From NCBI GenBank assembly GCA_037447655.1, contig JBBHKE010003519.1:91920-155919 (forward strand): a stretch of DNA of 64,000 nt, written 5' to 3'. Both the position numbers and the translations under genes were made by a program. Position 1 is the stretch's first letter; each line of letters begins with the position of its first letter. Below are positions 34,663 through 45,919 of this stretch, piece after piece. The stretch is from Zygnema cylindricum. Lineage: Eukaryota > Streptophyta > Zygnematophyceae > Zygnematales > Zygnemataceae. Below the pieces are notes generated by a model. It saw only the letters and a program-made list of their open reading frames with translations. It did not search any database and was not told the DNA's origin.

Positions 34663-37600
34663 ATGGTTTTATCTCAGCCAGCCTCCATAAGGGAGCCTCC
34701 AGGAAAGACGAAAGTTGTTGTACGACACCTACCTCCCACTCTGAAGGAGGAGACTTTCCTGGAGGCTGTCCCTCAGCAGTTTAAAGGTCGTCATAGTTGG
34801 TTTGGATTTTTTCCCGGAAGACTTAGGTAAGTCAGGATATTTGGTTTCTTGTCTGCCTTACTTGTAGCCAGTCGGAAACCCTAAAAAATGATTTAAAATG
34901 GATCTGGCTTTAGCTATTCATTTTTTTCTTTTCGACGCAAGAAATTTCAGAAGAAGTTGAGTAATTTGTCAAGTGTTCTAATCTCTTTATCGTTTTTCCC
35001 TTTCATCGTCTGTTTCCCTTCATTGCTTGTTTTTGATTTTTTTATGTGCAGTCAGAAAAGACTTGTTCACTCTCGAGCATATTTCAGCTTTAAGAAGGCG
35101 GAAGATGTTTTTGAATTTGCTGAATGCTTCCAGGGCCACACATTTGCGAATGAGAGAGGTAAGGAAGATATCCTATTTGATTTTCATGTACGGCCTTGGA
35201 AAAAGGAGGCGTGTAAGCTGTTAGGCACTCCTACCACACTCCACTTGTCCTGTTTTAGACTTGTGTGACAAATGCCAGCGCGTGCTACATTATTTAAAAT
35301 AAGTTTCCGTGTAAATATTGTTCAAGGTTTTGTTTGGCCTGACCTGTGTTTTTTAAGTTAGGTTTTTTTACAATACAATGTAATTTGCAATTCAAATTAG
35401 TATGGGCTAGTAGTCTAAGTTATTTAAATTCATATTTTAGTTCAATTGACTAAGCTACTGAAGCTTTATGATGCTTTTTGTCATAACTGTGTACATGTTG
35501 TCTTTGTCTTTCATGAATAACTGCCATTCTCGAATTATTGTAATTTCTGTTAAAGTGTTTTTTTACTCTGAGGATGTCAGGATGGGCTAGGGTATGACTG
35601 TTCTCTGGATCAAATAGCTGGTAAAACCAATTTGGGCATTTTTTAGTATGCTTATCCTTGTCTGTTGATGATTAGCTTTTTCGCAAAGAGGTTTCGCGTT
35701 TAAAATTTTATTTTCTTTTCAAGTTTTCTTATGAAATATTTATTTTGGGTGGAGTGCGGTGGAGACAGGGGTCCAGTTTAAGGCAATTGTGGAGTATGCA
35801 CCGTATCAAAGGATTCCGAAGCAAAATCCTAGGAAGGATTCGAAGGAGGGGACAATTTTTGAAGGTAGGAAAATGGAATTGGAGGTGAAACAGGTTTTAT
35901 ACAAAAAAATTGGTTGCAGATAATATTTTTAATATTTTTTTTCACACACATGCTGTTTTGGTGAAGTTATTGTTCCGTTTTAGCTGTGCTTTTGGTGGCT
36001 CAAACCGTTTGGCGTTACAAGATCATGTAGCCCCTTAAATGATCTGTCCTCTGTATTAATTGGGAATTGAGAATTAACGAGGAATTAATGGATACCAGCA
36101 AAGTTATACATACTGAAGTACAAATTTCATACTGTAGTGCTGCTTAGCTGGTTCAATTTGGTGAAGGGCATGCATCCTTTTTGCAGGCCTAAAGTGAGTA
36201 ACCTCACTTTAGTGCATATTTGTCATATGCATGTTAAGCGAAGTGACCAGCTTAAACCTCAACTATGTTTCTTCTACCATTGTCACTGTTTCCCACGTGG
36301 TTCTTAGTAAAATGCTCGAAACATCTCAGCGAGGCATAACCGACAGAAGTAGAATAAGTAACGACAAGCATTTATTTCTGAAATCATTACTTAAAGATCA
36401 GGTAATTGCTTTTCTGGGTCGTTTCAGCTGATAGATTCAATAAACAATATGTTGTTCCCACAAGGACCTCACATTAGAGAGTTCTCGGATTAAAGAAGAT
36501 ATACTGGTGTTTGAACCTGTGATATGGTTTATCCTGGTGATGACATTGTTCCTTCCCGAGAACTTTTGGCCCTGTTGGAGTACGAGCATCAGCTACATGG
36601 TTCGGGCACAGCTGATTTGCGATTGAGGCTATTGAGGTTCTTTGGATGACAACCAGCTAATAAGAAACCTGGACGCTAGCTGGTTTGGCAGCTAAGCACA
36701 GGTTTGCGCTATGTACTGAAGGGCTTAAGAGGCATACTGGTGCAGATGAGGATTATCTGAACTTTCTGGCTACACTTGAGAAGCCCCCGGAGAACCTCCC
36801 CAGTGCAGAGGTTCAGCTTGAGCGGAAGGAGGCTGAAAAAGCAGGTGAGTGTGCAGCTGATAGTTCAGGTTTTCTGGAAAAATATTGTGGCAGATTGAGG
36901 GTTGACAGTGATATAGGAAGCCTACCACTGTCAGGTGGTTAAAATGCAAGTCATGGCACGACGTTGAAATTATAAGTTTATGATTCCACCCTAATAGGCA
37001 CACTATCGTTTGTTGACAAGGCAGTGATGGGGCTACATGTTCACTGCTTTCTGCAGCGGCTGGAATGACAAAGGAGCCAATCATCGTGACACCGTTGATG
37101 GAGTATGTACGTCAAAAAAGGGCTGCAAAATTAGCTCCAGCGGTAAGCATTTGTTTTCTTTTCTGGCTAGACAAATTTCCTGCAATATCTCAGGCAGATG
37201 TGTACTATGGTTTTCTTTTTGGGCCTTGTTTTCTTGGATGGTCCACTTTGCTTGTCATCAGCGCATGCAATTGGAACGGTTCCGTAAATGTTGCTGAAGA
37301 GAGCGAGTCATTTGTGTGGGCTTGCTGTTCACATGTCTGTGTTTATGCTGTTAGTCAAAGCTCTGGCTGTTTGGAACTTCTTCTATAATGAGTTTGTTTT
37401 CTGGGCTTCTTAATCAAGTCAAAATGCAAAATGGTCTGGTTGTTTTTTAATTTGAATGAGGTTCCTCACTTCTTTCAAATGATGTCATTAGTCGGAGGAT
37501 GATGAATGACAGCTGGAATTGCTGATTAGTACTTATAATGTTTCCTCTAGATGCATCATTGCCTAGCAGGTCACAAAGAAGGACTCTCTCGACGGGAGAA

Positions 37601-40600
37601 GTCTTATGATGTGTTTTTAATTCCATATGTTTGTCGCTGGTTTCATGTTAACCATGAATCGCTATTAGCGTTAAGAAATATATAGCGTCGGGTTTAATAA
37701 AGGTTTATTAACTCGTATTTAGGTCGACGTGAATAATTTTCAACCATTTACCAAATTAGCTTTAAGATAAAGCATAGTATTGTTAACGCTATTTTATGTT
37801 TGGGAGCTAGAAAGAAATGGCACTCATTTAGTGTTGTTAACTCTATTAACACGATTCGTGGCGATTCACGGTGTAGCTTACTTTTTGGTTTTATGTGTAT
37901 CCACGTGTGAGCAGAAGCCGGCTTCTGCTGCTTCCAAACAAGCTCTTAGTGGTTCCAGAGGTGGAGCGCTTCTGCCCTCTCAGATGCACTATGCGTCAAT
38001 TGGTAGCATTCAGCAGAGGCGTGGACTACAAGAAAAAATGCGTTCTGATACAGGCAAGGTAAAATTCTTCTATTATACATTGTTTTTGCTATGACTTCAT
38101 ATGTATGCACTTGGCAAGCATTCTCAATGCCGCTGTATGTTCAATTTTTTATCAGCAATAACAGTTTTTTTTGGGTGGTGCTGTAGCTCTTGCTGTAGCT
38201 ACGCATGGACAAAGGTCAGTCTGTAATTTCTTTCAGTTGATTATGCAGGGCCGTGCAAGTTCGCCTACTCGATCTTCTACAGCTGGTAGAGATGAGTCAT
38301 TTCGGGACCGTGACACACCAGCCGATCGAAGGAAGAAAGAAGCTGCAAGTGATAGCCGGGAGAAGAAAAATACAAGGGAGGCTGTAGTAACAACTGTCGG
38401 ATCAGGAAGAGGACACTCCAGAGACCCACCTAGTAATCGTCAAGCTTCGAGTTCGGGGCAAGGAGGGACTGCCCAGGCTTCACCTGGGTCAGCCATTGCT
38501 ATTGCTACTTCTGCTGCAAGGGCAGCAGCAGCAGCTGCTCTTGCAGGAGCCTCCATGGCAGCAGCACATGCAACTGCCCTTTCTGCTTCTTCTTCTGCAA
38601 GTTCTCCGAGGCATGACTCAGTCTCGTCCCACAAAAAAGACGCACCGTACGCACCTTATGCTCGAGGGGATGCGGTGAAGCAACGAGGTAGCAGAGAGGG
38701 AAGAACAGATGGGATTGTGGAGAAGCAGGTTGAAGGGAGGCAGAGTAGTGTTGTTGGTACATTCGGACATGGGGACGAGGACAACAATGATGTATCAGTT
38801 GGAGGCACAGAGGAGGGTTTATTGGGAGCTGGTGCAGGAAGAGGGAGGCGTGAAGGTCCTGCTCGGAAATTGCGGCAGCAATTGGGTGGAAAGGTGAAGG
38901 TGAGTCGTCCTGTTTCAACTAGTGTCTTCTGTGCTCTGAAAGCCCTATTCCTACACAGACGCAGAAGCCCATTATTTGCGATCTACAGGCCATATGAATC
39001 GTCAGACAAACCATAACTACTGTGAAAATGTGTTCGCGTTTGAACTGCAGAAGCAGAAATTAGGTTGTCTATTAACTTTGTTAGAGGGTTTTCTGCATAT
39101 ATTTGTTGTTTGTATTTGTCAGTGTCTCTTTTTGTTCAGCATAAAGTGATTGTTCTGAGGCACGGTGTTGTGATGTGTGGGCAGGTTCAGCCGTCTTATG
39201 ATGTGTCCCATATGGGAGTTGAAGACAACACCAGTGGAAACGTGGCCAATGAGGAGCAGGATGCCTTGGGTAGCAAAGCCCCCGGGGTTATCTCACGCTC
39301 GAGTTCTGGTTCCATTCCCAGGCCCCCACTCCCCTCTCCTAGTAATCAGAGAAGAGAACCAACAGGCAGCTCGAGACCACTGGCGCCTAAGCAATCGCAG
39401 CAGACGAGGCAAGTGCAATATACTTCCAATCAACAGCTTCCACAAGAGCATCAAATACAGACACCATCGAATTCGAAGCAAGGACCTACAATGAAGCTTT
39501 TGGCTCGACCAGCAACTGATCAAAAGGGGCATTCACAGGATGGGTCCTCAATAGCCATTCCAGGGGAAATCACAAATATTTCTTCTTCTGTTTCTGGGGA
39601 TAGCAATGTGGGAGCACAACCGTCACCTGATGCCCCTTTCAAATCAACATTTCAGTCAAATCCTCCTCAAACTGCTGCAGAAAAACTTGAAGCCAGACGA
39701 TTACGTAATAAGGATAGACCAGATCGTCCTGTCTGGACCCCACGACGAAGAGCAGATAATATGCCGGAAGCTTCTGCAAATGGCTCTGATACTCCAGGAG
39801 GAAATAGTACCACTTTTGGCTCGGGAGTGGCAGGAGTTTCATCAGGTGGTACTGGGGTGGTGGGACCCACTTCAGTCAAATCAGGTCAAAGTCAAGCAAC
39901 TCCAGGGCAAGGAAATCTCGGTACAGGAATACTTCTCCCTCCAGGAACTGATAAAACTGAGCAAGTGTCAGGATCTACTGCGAGTACAGGCTCAAGTTCT
40001 ATGCTTCGTCAAGGTAGAGGAGGAGGAGGAGGAGCTGTGCAGCAAAGAAACATTGGAAGGGGACAACATGTTAATAGAGGAAATAGAGGAGAGTTTGCAG
40101 GGGGAGGATCATTTGAAGGACTTGGTGAGTTCGGTCCTCCAGTGGGAGGAAGATATGAGGGAGGGAAGTTTGTGGGGAACTCTACTTCACAAGTGTCCAA
40201 TCCCAGTCCTGGAGCGGGTGGACCTGGGGATGCACAAATGCCTTCAAACAATTCTGCGACTCCTGGCGTTGGCTCAGAGAGAGGAGGAGGGAGTCACACA
40301 GATGGTGGGGGGTAATGGAGGAGGCGACTTTGCTCATGGTTCTTATTCTTCGGGAAGGCATGGACCTGGTAGAGGCAGTCGAGGTGGTTTTAGAGGAGGC
40401 GGTGGTGGCCGTATGTCTACTGTAGGTTCAAACTGGAAGGGAATGCAGGGTGATTCAATTGGAGGAGGTGAGGTAACAGGCCAAGTTCAAAGTGGTGGGG
40501 TACAGAATGGCTCTGCATCGCAGGTCTTGGGAGGTGGAAATGCAACCTCCCAAGCTGGCGACCTGTCCAGTGGAGGTACTGCAACATATGATAAAGATCG

Positions 40601-43099
40601 CAGTAAGTTGACTTCTAGCATGGTTCTCTCTTATGGCGATTTCACATGTTCAACTTATATTACATTGGTCAGGTCACATGTCAGACTTGTCACTGCTGCT
40701 CATGCTATACAGTGGTTATTGTCACAAAATAAGTTGGTGCATTACGCATCCCAATTTTGCCCCTAAGCAAGTCCCTGCCGTTACCGTCTTGCTCTATTTT
40801 GTTTGCCCTATCAAATGTTATTTTCACTGTTGTGGTCTTTGGAGCTAAATAAAAAATTAATGTTTCAAAAAGTGTGAATTTTTCGTACGAAAAATCGCAC
40901 AGAATCAGTATACCGTGCGAAGATTCACCAGAGTTGTAAATTTGCTTTAAAAGTGCGTACATTTCGTACAGACACAAAGTACATAACGTGCGAATATTAC
41001 GACGAGTGAAAATCTACTCCTCCTACATGTTTGAAACTTACATGTTTGGAGCGTTGAGTGGTTATGTCCTGCTTATGTAGCAGCAAGTGGTCAGGCTAAT
41101 TTTGTCGCACGTTTCGCATGATTTCAGTGAAGGTTTTGTTATGAAAACTTGCGCCGGTGCAATCAACCTCGGGTTTCAGCTTGTATTTCCACTTGCGGTT
41201 TTTAGTCTGTATCTGATAATTATTTTTTTAGGAGGGTGCTCTTCTCTTGTATTGGATGGCGTGTCTTTCCTATTACGCCTGCGTCTGAGGACTTAGCTTG
41301 AGTTTTCGAATGAGATGTTCTGGTGCAGCGAGGAATATGTTTGTGTTTTATTTCCTTTCCCTTGATTTTTACCCTTGGAGTTTGCCCATGGGTTTGGTTC
41401 AAATTTGCAATAGTGTCACTATAGTTGTGAGAGTATGGAAGAAGAGTGGCTTCTAGTGGCTAGCAGACAGTCACTGTGATGTACTCCTTTTTTTTTCATT
41501 CTACATGCTACTGTGTTCACATATTCCTTTTTTGCATGTGAAAAAGTTTGAATCTGTAGAAGGCATCCTTTCTTTGAACATTGTCATTCCCAAGGCATTT
41601 TTGTATTTGGGTTTGGTTTTATATTTGGTTTTATATCGCTATTTTAAAAGGTACCCGGCAAAGAGGTTCCTAATAAGTGCATCTATTTGATAGTCTTGAA
41701 CCACAAATTTGGTTCGAAATCATCAAACACCCGAATACAGTATTCAAAATCTGACCTTATTTTAAACTTTTAGACATTTAAGATATTTCTTCAACATCAT
41801 GACCCTTTTGGGTGACTGGTGATGTAATATCAGGAACGAACAGAGGTGGCGGTGGCCGGCGTGAAAGGGGGGGGCACTCCAGCCATGAAACTGGAGGAGG
41901 CGAACGTTCTGTGAATCGCCGTCCTGGTGGACCACCATTTGCTACAGAGGTAGTGACAAAATTCAAAAATTTTGCATAACTTTTGCCTAACTTTTACAAT
42001 GACCAGCTGTAGTGTTTGTTGTGAGTTGTTGGAGGTTAGCTTAACTTGGTCGGAAGTGAACCAATTTGAAATCTGTAAATTGTTCAGATGTATTATTATA
42101 CAGTCTTGAACGCCAATTGCTTGTGCCGGCAATTGGCAAGGTCGAATTGTGAACCAGGGGGCTGCTCTTGAATTCACCTTAATCGCTTAAGTGCTCCCAA
42201 CCAAAACAGAATCTTTCTGAGACCATTTGGTGTCAAAGCAAGCTAGATCTCGGGAAGAAAATTCAAATTGGTCTGAATTGAACAGGAGAGTGTTTGCTTA
42301 TTAGGCACATGGCCAGGCATAGAATTAAAGAGGGGCCAAGTCTTTGGGAGTTGGACATTTTAGGAGCTCTGTCGTATGCTTTGAGGTTATTTATGTTCGT
42401 TTGACAATTGTTTTTAAAATTAACTGCTCTCCTTTTTTCTTTTCGAAGGCCATTCGGTTTTATATGTAAGTTCAGTGTGTATTTCACGCCTGCGTTCTTC
42501 ATAAATAGAATGTTGGTCTATGGCCATTAATTGCCTGGTGCAGAATTTTGGATCATTTTGAAGGACTGTTTTGTAGAAAGTGCCCCTTCCTACTGACTCT
42601 AGATGTTTATCTCTTATCGTTGGCGCCGTGTCAAGGGTACTTTGTCGGTCCACTCTCAGTTTTGCGTCCTTATCTAATTCTGGGCTCAATGGCTCATTAT
42701 ATTTGGTATCATTTTTGGACCACTTTCGTCTATAAGCTGTCACCTTTTTATTTACTATATTTAGATAGTTTATCACATTTGTATTTCCAAAACGGCCTAT
42801 GTTATTGCTTATGCCGTGTTTTTTTTCGAACATAAAAAAACCTTTTTAAGTTCTATGAATGGGGTTGGATGTTGTTCGATTGTTGCCCTTTAACTTCTTC
42901 CTTGACTTAGCCACCCATATGGTTCAAGGATCAGCCATTGATCAGCCTTTTAAGTATAGATTTTAATGCATTCATTATTTTTTCTTATTATTCATTTCTT
43001 CTTTATTAACTTTATTTGTTTTCATTTGTTTTTTTTTTTTTAATGGTATTGCAGAAGCAAGTGTGGATAGCTGTACAAAAGCCTGGACCAGCCCCTTGA
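34663..43099 (+). CDS. UPF3: UPF3, nonsense-mediated mRNA decay factor, ten exons
   Basis: Exons: 34663-34826, 35052-35158, 35769-35864, 36746-36844, 37057-37142, 37915-38058, 38249-38899, 39185-40602, 41834-41949 and 43055-43099. The first five encode the Smg4/UPF3 RNP-type domain (KTKVVVRHLPPTLKEE, HSWFGFFPGR, FKAIVEYAPYQRIPKQ, ENLPSAEVQLERKEAEKA), which binds UPF2. Around residue 620-635, RLRNKDRPDRPVWTPRRR matches the exon-junction-complex binding motif. The C-terminus is RGG-rich and ends KQVWIAVQKPGPAP. UPF3 links exon junction complexes to UPF2/UPF1 and shuttles between nucleus and cytoplasm. All phases agree except in exon 8, where six Gs at 40307-40312 put the frame into a stop at 40313-40315. 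With five Gs the frame continues to the end (about 974 aa, roughly twice Arabidopsis UPF3). As written it stops after about 825 aa. Confidence 0.9.
37651..37873. mobile_element. TIR element inside a UPF3 intron, about 223 bp
   Basis: Left end ACCATGAATCGCTATTAGCG after TA, right end GCGATTCACGGTG before TA. It lies in intron 5, ending 41 bp upstream of exon 6 (37915). Confidence 0.75.
40878..40895. repeat. 18-bp perfect palindrome
   Basis: ATTTTTCGTACGAAAAAT lies in a UPF3 intron, in a stretch rich in CGTAC/GTGCG (40860-41010) like the interior of the dispersed elements elsewhere in the window. Confidence 0.7.
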
Positions 43100-45919
43100 T
43101 GTGTTTCTCAGTTTCCCAAGTATGTTATCTTCCTCAAATTCAAACCCTCCCTTGGTACTTTGACTCATAGGGTGATTATACCATCTGGTGTTTACTCTAT
43201 ATTTCTTTCGTTCAATTGACTGTTTCCTCATACAAGAAACCCAAAGAACTTAACACAAATATACAGTTATTTGCAGTGACAAGATTTTTTTATTAAGCCT
43301 CAAAGAGGGCTAGGGTTAATTCGATGATCCTGTATCAGTCTTGTGAATAGTCAGTTTTTTCTCCCTTTCCAATGTTACTTTCTACCTTTGTTTCTTTCTG
43401 GGTGGCAAAACCCTTTGTTTTTAATGTGGGTGACCACCTTGGTTATTTCTTACCTTATATTTTTTTTGGGTAAGCTGAATCAAATTGAGTCGAATTGGAA
43501 TCAAGTGGATCGAAGGTGGATGAAATTGTATTGAATTTAATCGAAAAGGATTGGATAGAATAGAATATAACATAACAGGACAGAACAAAACAGAACGATT
43601 GTGTCCTGAAAGGTTCTTGAGTACGGGCTAAATACGTAAGTTTGTGAAGTTTTCTTTTCATTTATTCTGGATGAGGTTGCTTTCCAATAACTTTTAGGAA
43701 ATTTTTATCGTTGTGTTTAATAGTGGCCTACGAGGATGAGCGAATTGAGTTGCTAAAAGCGAAGCGGATTATTGATTTGCATAGGCCGATGAGATAAATG
43801 GTTTTCTATCGATGGTTTTTTTTGTAAAACTCGCGCTGGGTAAACCATCCATCTGGATATGTATGAGAGAGAAAAGATTACAGGAAATTGTTTTTAAAGG
43901 CCACTAGAATCTAAAAAAAATGGATTTGTTATGCAGGAGGATGGGATTTTTACGTCAATCAAGCCTATATTTCGAAAGGGCTCCTTCTCCTCCCTTTGTC
44001 TGGTCATCAAATTTCACACCCTCGAAAAATCGGTAATGGATATCATCGTTTGTGAATTTTAAGAAGAGGAAGTTGAGAAACAGAGAAAGCCCATATAGCA
44101 CCTTTTGTGGACCTGGATATAGCAACCAACCATTCATCACCTTGAATCTGGATCACTTAACAAAATCCATTTTGTTCAAATATACATCAAAAAGTCGGGA
44201 GAGAGAAAAAGAGACTGTCGCGTCACCTTAAACTAATAAGTTTCGAGAGTTTCAGAAACTTGACCATTTCAAGCTGTGGCTTCGTTGACATTTGAACAGA
44301 ACTGCCACAATCCTCTAAAAGATAGAAAATGGAAAAAATACTGAACCGTAGTAGAAAAAATGTACCGGAATAGAAAAAAAATGTACCGAAGGCTCTATGG
44401 TAAATACAATCGGGTCGTACATACAACCTTCACTCACCATTGGCTGCTATATTTTGGCCCGAGTCCCAAAATGGTGAAATGGTGATGAATCATGAATCAA
44501 TTTTCATTGTGGCATTAACCATTGGTTAGTTCTCTGAAATTTGAGTAAATCGTATTTGACTAAATCATTTGTGCTTTTGTGTAGATCTTTGATTATGAAT
44601 AGTCCAAAATGGTATACCTGTCATTGGGCAGTAATTGGACTGCGCAAAAGAGAAAGTCAAGTGAAGTCCCTGTCTTGACATGTAATGCCGAGGTAGTCCA
44701 TACTATATATGGAACCGTTGGCAAGGAAGCGACAGTCGAGAAAATTCTAAGCTGCAAAATCATTGATTTTGTGTTTCTCTGTTGATTTTCGCTTCCTTGG
44801 GAAATATAACTTTTGAATATCTGTATGTTTTATTAAAGAAAAAACGCAGGATATATTAAAATGCATGATGGTAAACCATCTGAGTCCGGGGGTACAAAAG
44901 GGGTGGCATGGCCAAAACTGAAAAACTACCAGCAGGGGAATAAAATAACAGCACAACAAAAACAAGAACTAAAAGAAAACAACAACCATGAAAATAAAAG
45001 CACCCACACTCAAAATGAAAAGCACGATAATTGACAAAGCCAGTACTACAACCTCGACCCCAACCCAATTAAATACAGGTGTGAGAAGCCTAATTTTCCT
45101 TCTTAAGTTGTCTCGAGATTAATGAAAGAGTTTTAGTTTTGTTCTAGGATCCTGGTCTCTCAAACTACTGTTATATAAACAACAGTGGGATTCTAATTGC
45201 AACACTTTCACGATTCGTTGTTTCAGATTGTGCAAATAAGTTTTCTGTCAAGAAAGACACAATTATTCAGTTGACAATATTTTGACCAGATTGTCGAATT
45301 CATGTCATTGATTCTAATAGAGAGTGGCATTTTGTTAATTGTTGTTCTCTTGTGAATGGTATATGCATAAGAGACCTCTCTTAATAGGCTTGAGGCATTC
45401 TCTGTATTGGACAAAGATATTTTCTTTACCATTCTATTATTTAAGCCCATTGCTTTTTTCTCTCACCTGGGCATGCTCGACTTCCCACAGCCAACAGGTT
45501 ATTTTAAAGTTACTTCGAATTTGTCTTTCCTCGACATTTTGTTTACTTGGAAAAAAATGGTTTTTTTTAATGGTTTTTGTTTGAAAAAACAGGGATGTCA
45601 ACATGGCGTAGACTGATGACTTACCTAAGTTGGGATTGAAATTCACAGAAGAAAAAGCAAGCGGGTATTAAACCAAAACTGACACAGTATAGTTTGTCAT
45701 CGCGCGTGAGAATAAAAAGGAACAAGGAACAACGATCGAAACCAATGAGGTGTAGAAACCAATAAAGGTGTAGAAACCAATAAGGTGTACTCAAGTAGTG
45801 ACATCCAGTTTTATCTTTTATACTGTATGTATCAGTGAGTACTAAAATATATGTAAGAAGCACCTCTTTCTAAAAACTGTGTTCACTTCTGTCTAAAGTG
45901 TGTTGTTGTTTCCCTTATT
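43100..45919. other. between convergent UPF3 and prolyl 4-hydroxylase genes
   Basis: No exon is supported. It includes a degenerate GAAT/GGAT-type repeat (43470-43585) and the second R2 repeat copy. Confidence 0.5.
44868..44975 (-). repeat. dispersed repeat R2, copy 2
   Basis: GATGGTAAACCATCTGAGTCC then GGGGTGGCATGGCCAAAACTG matches the block at 4515-4575 in the same orientation. A-rich sequence follows, as in copy 1. Confidence 0.6.

Noticed and set aside
39606-40766. 386-aa ORF overlapping UPF3 exon 8 as a separate gene
   Set aside because: Its first part is a shadow frame. Only the part after the G run is coding, as the continuation of UPF3 after the frame break.
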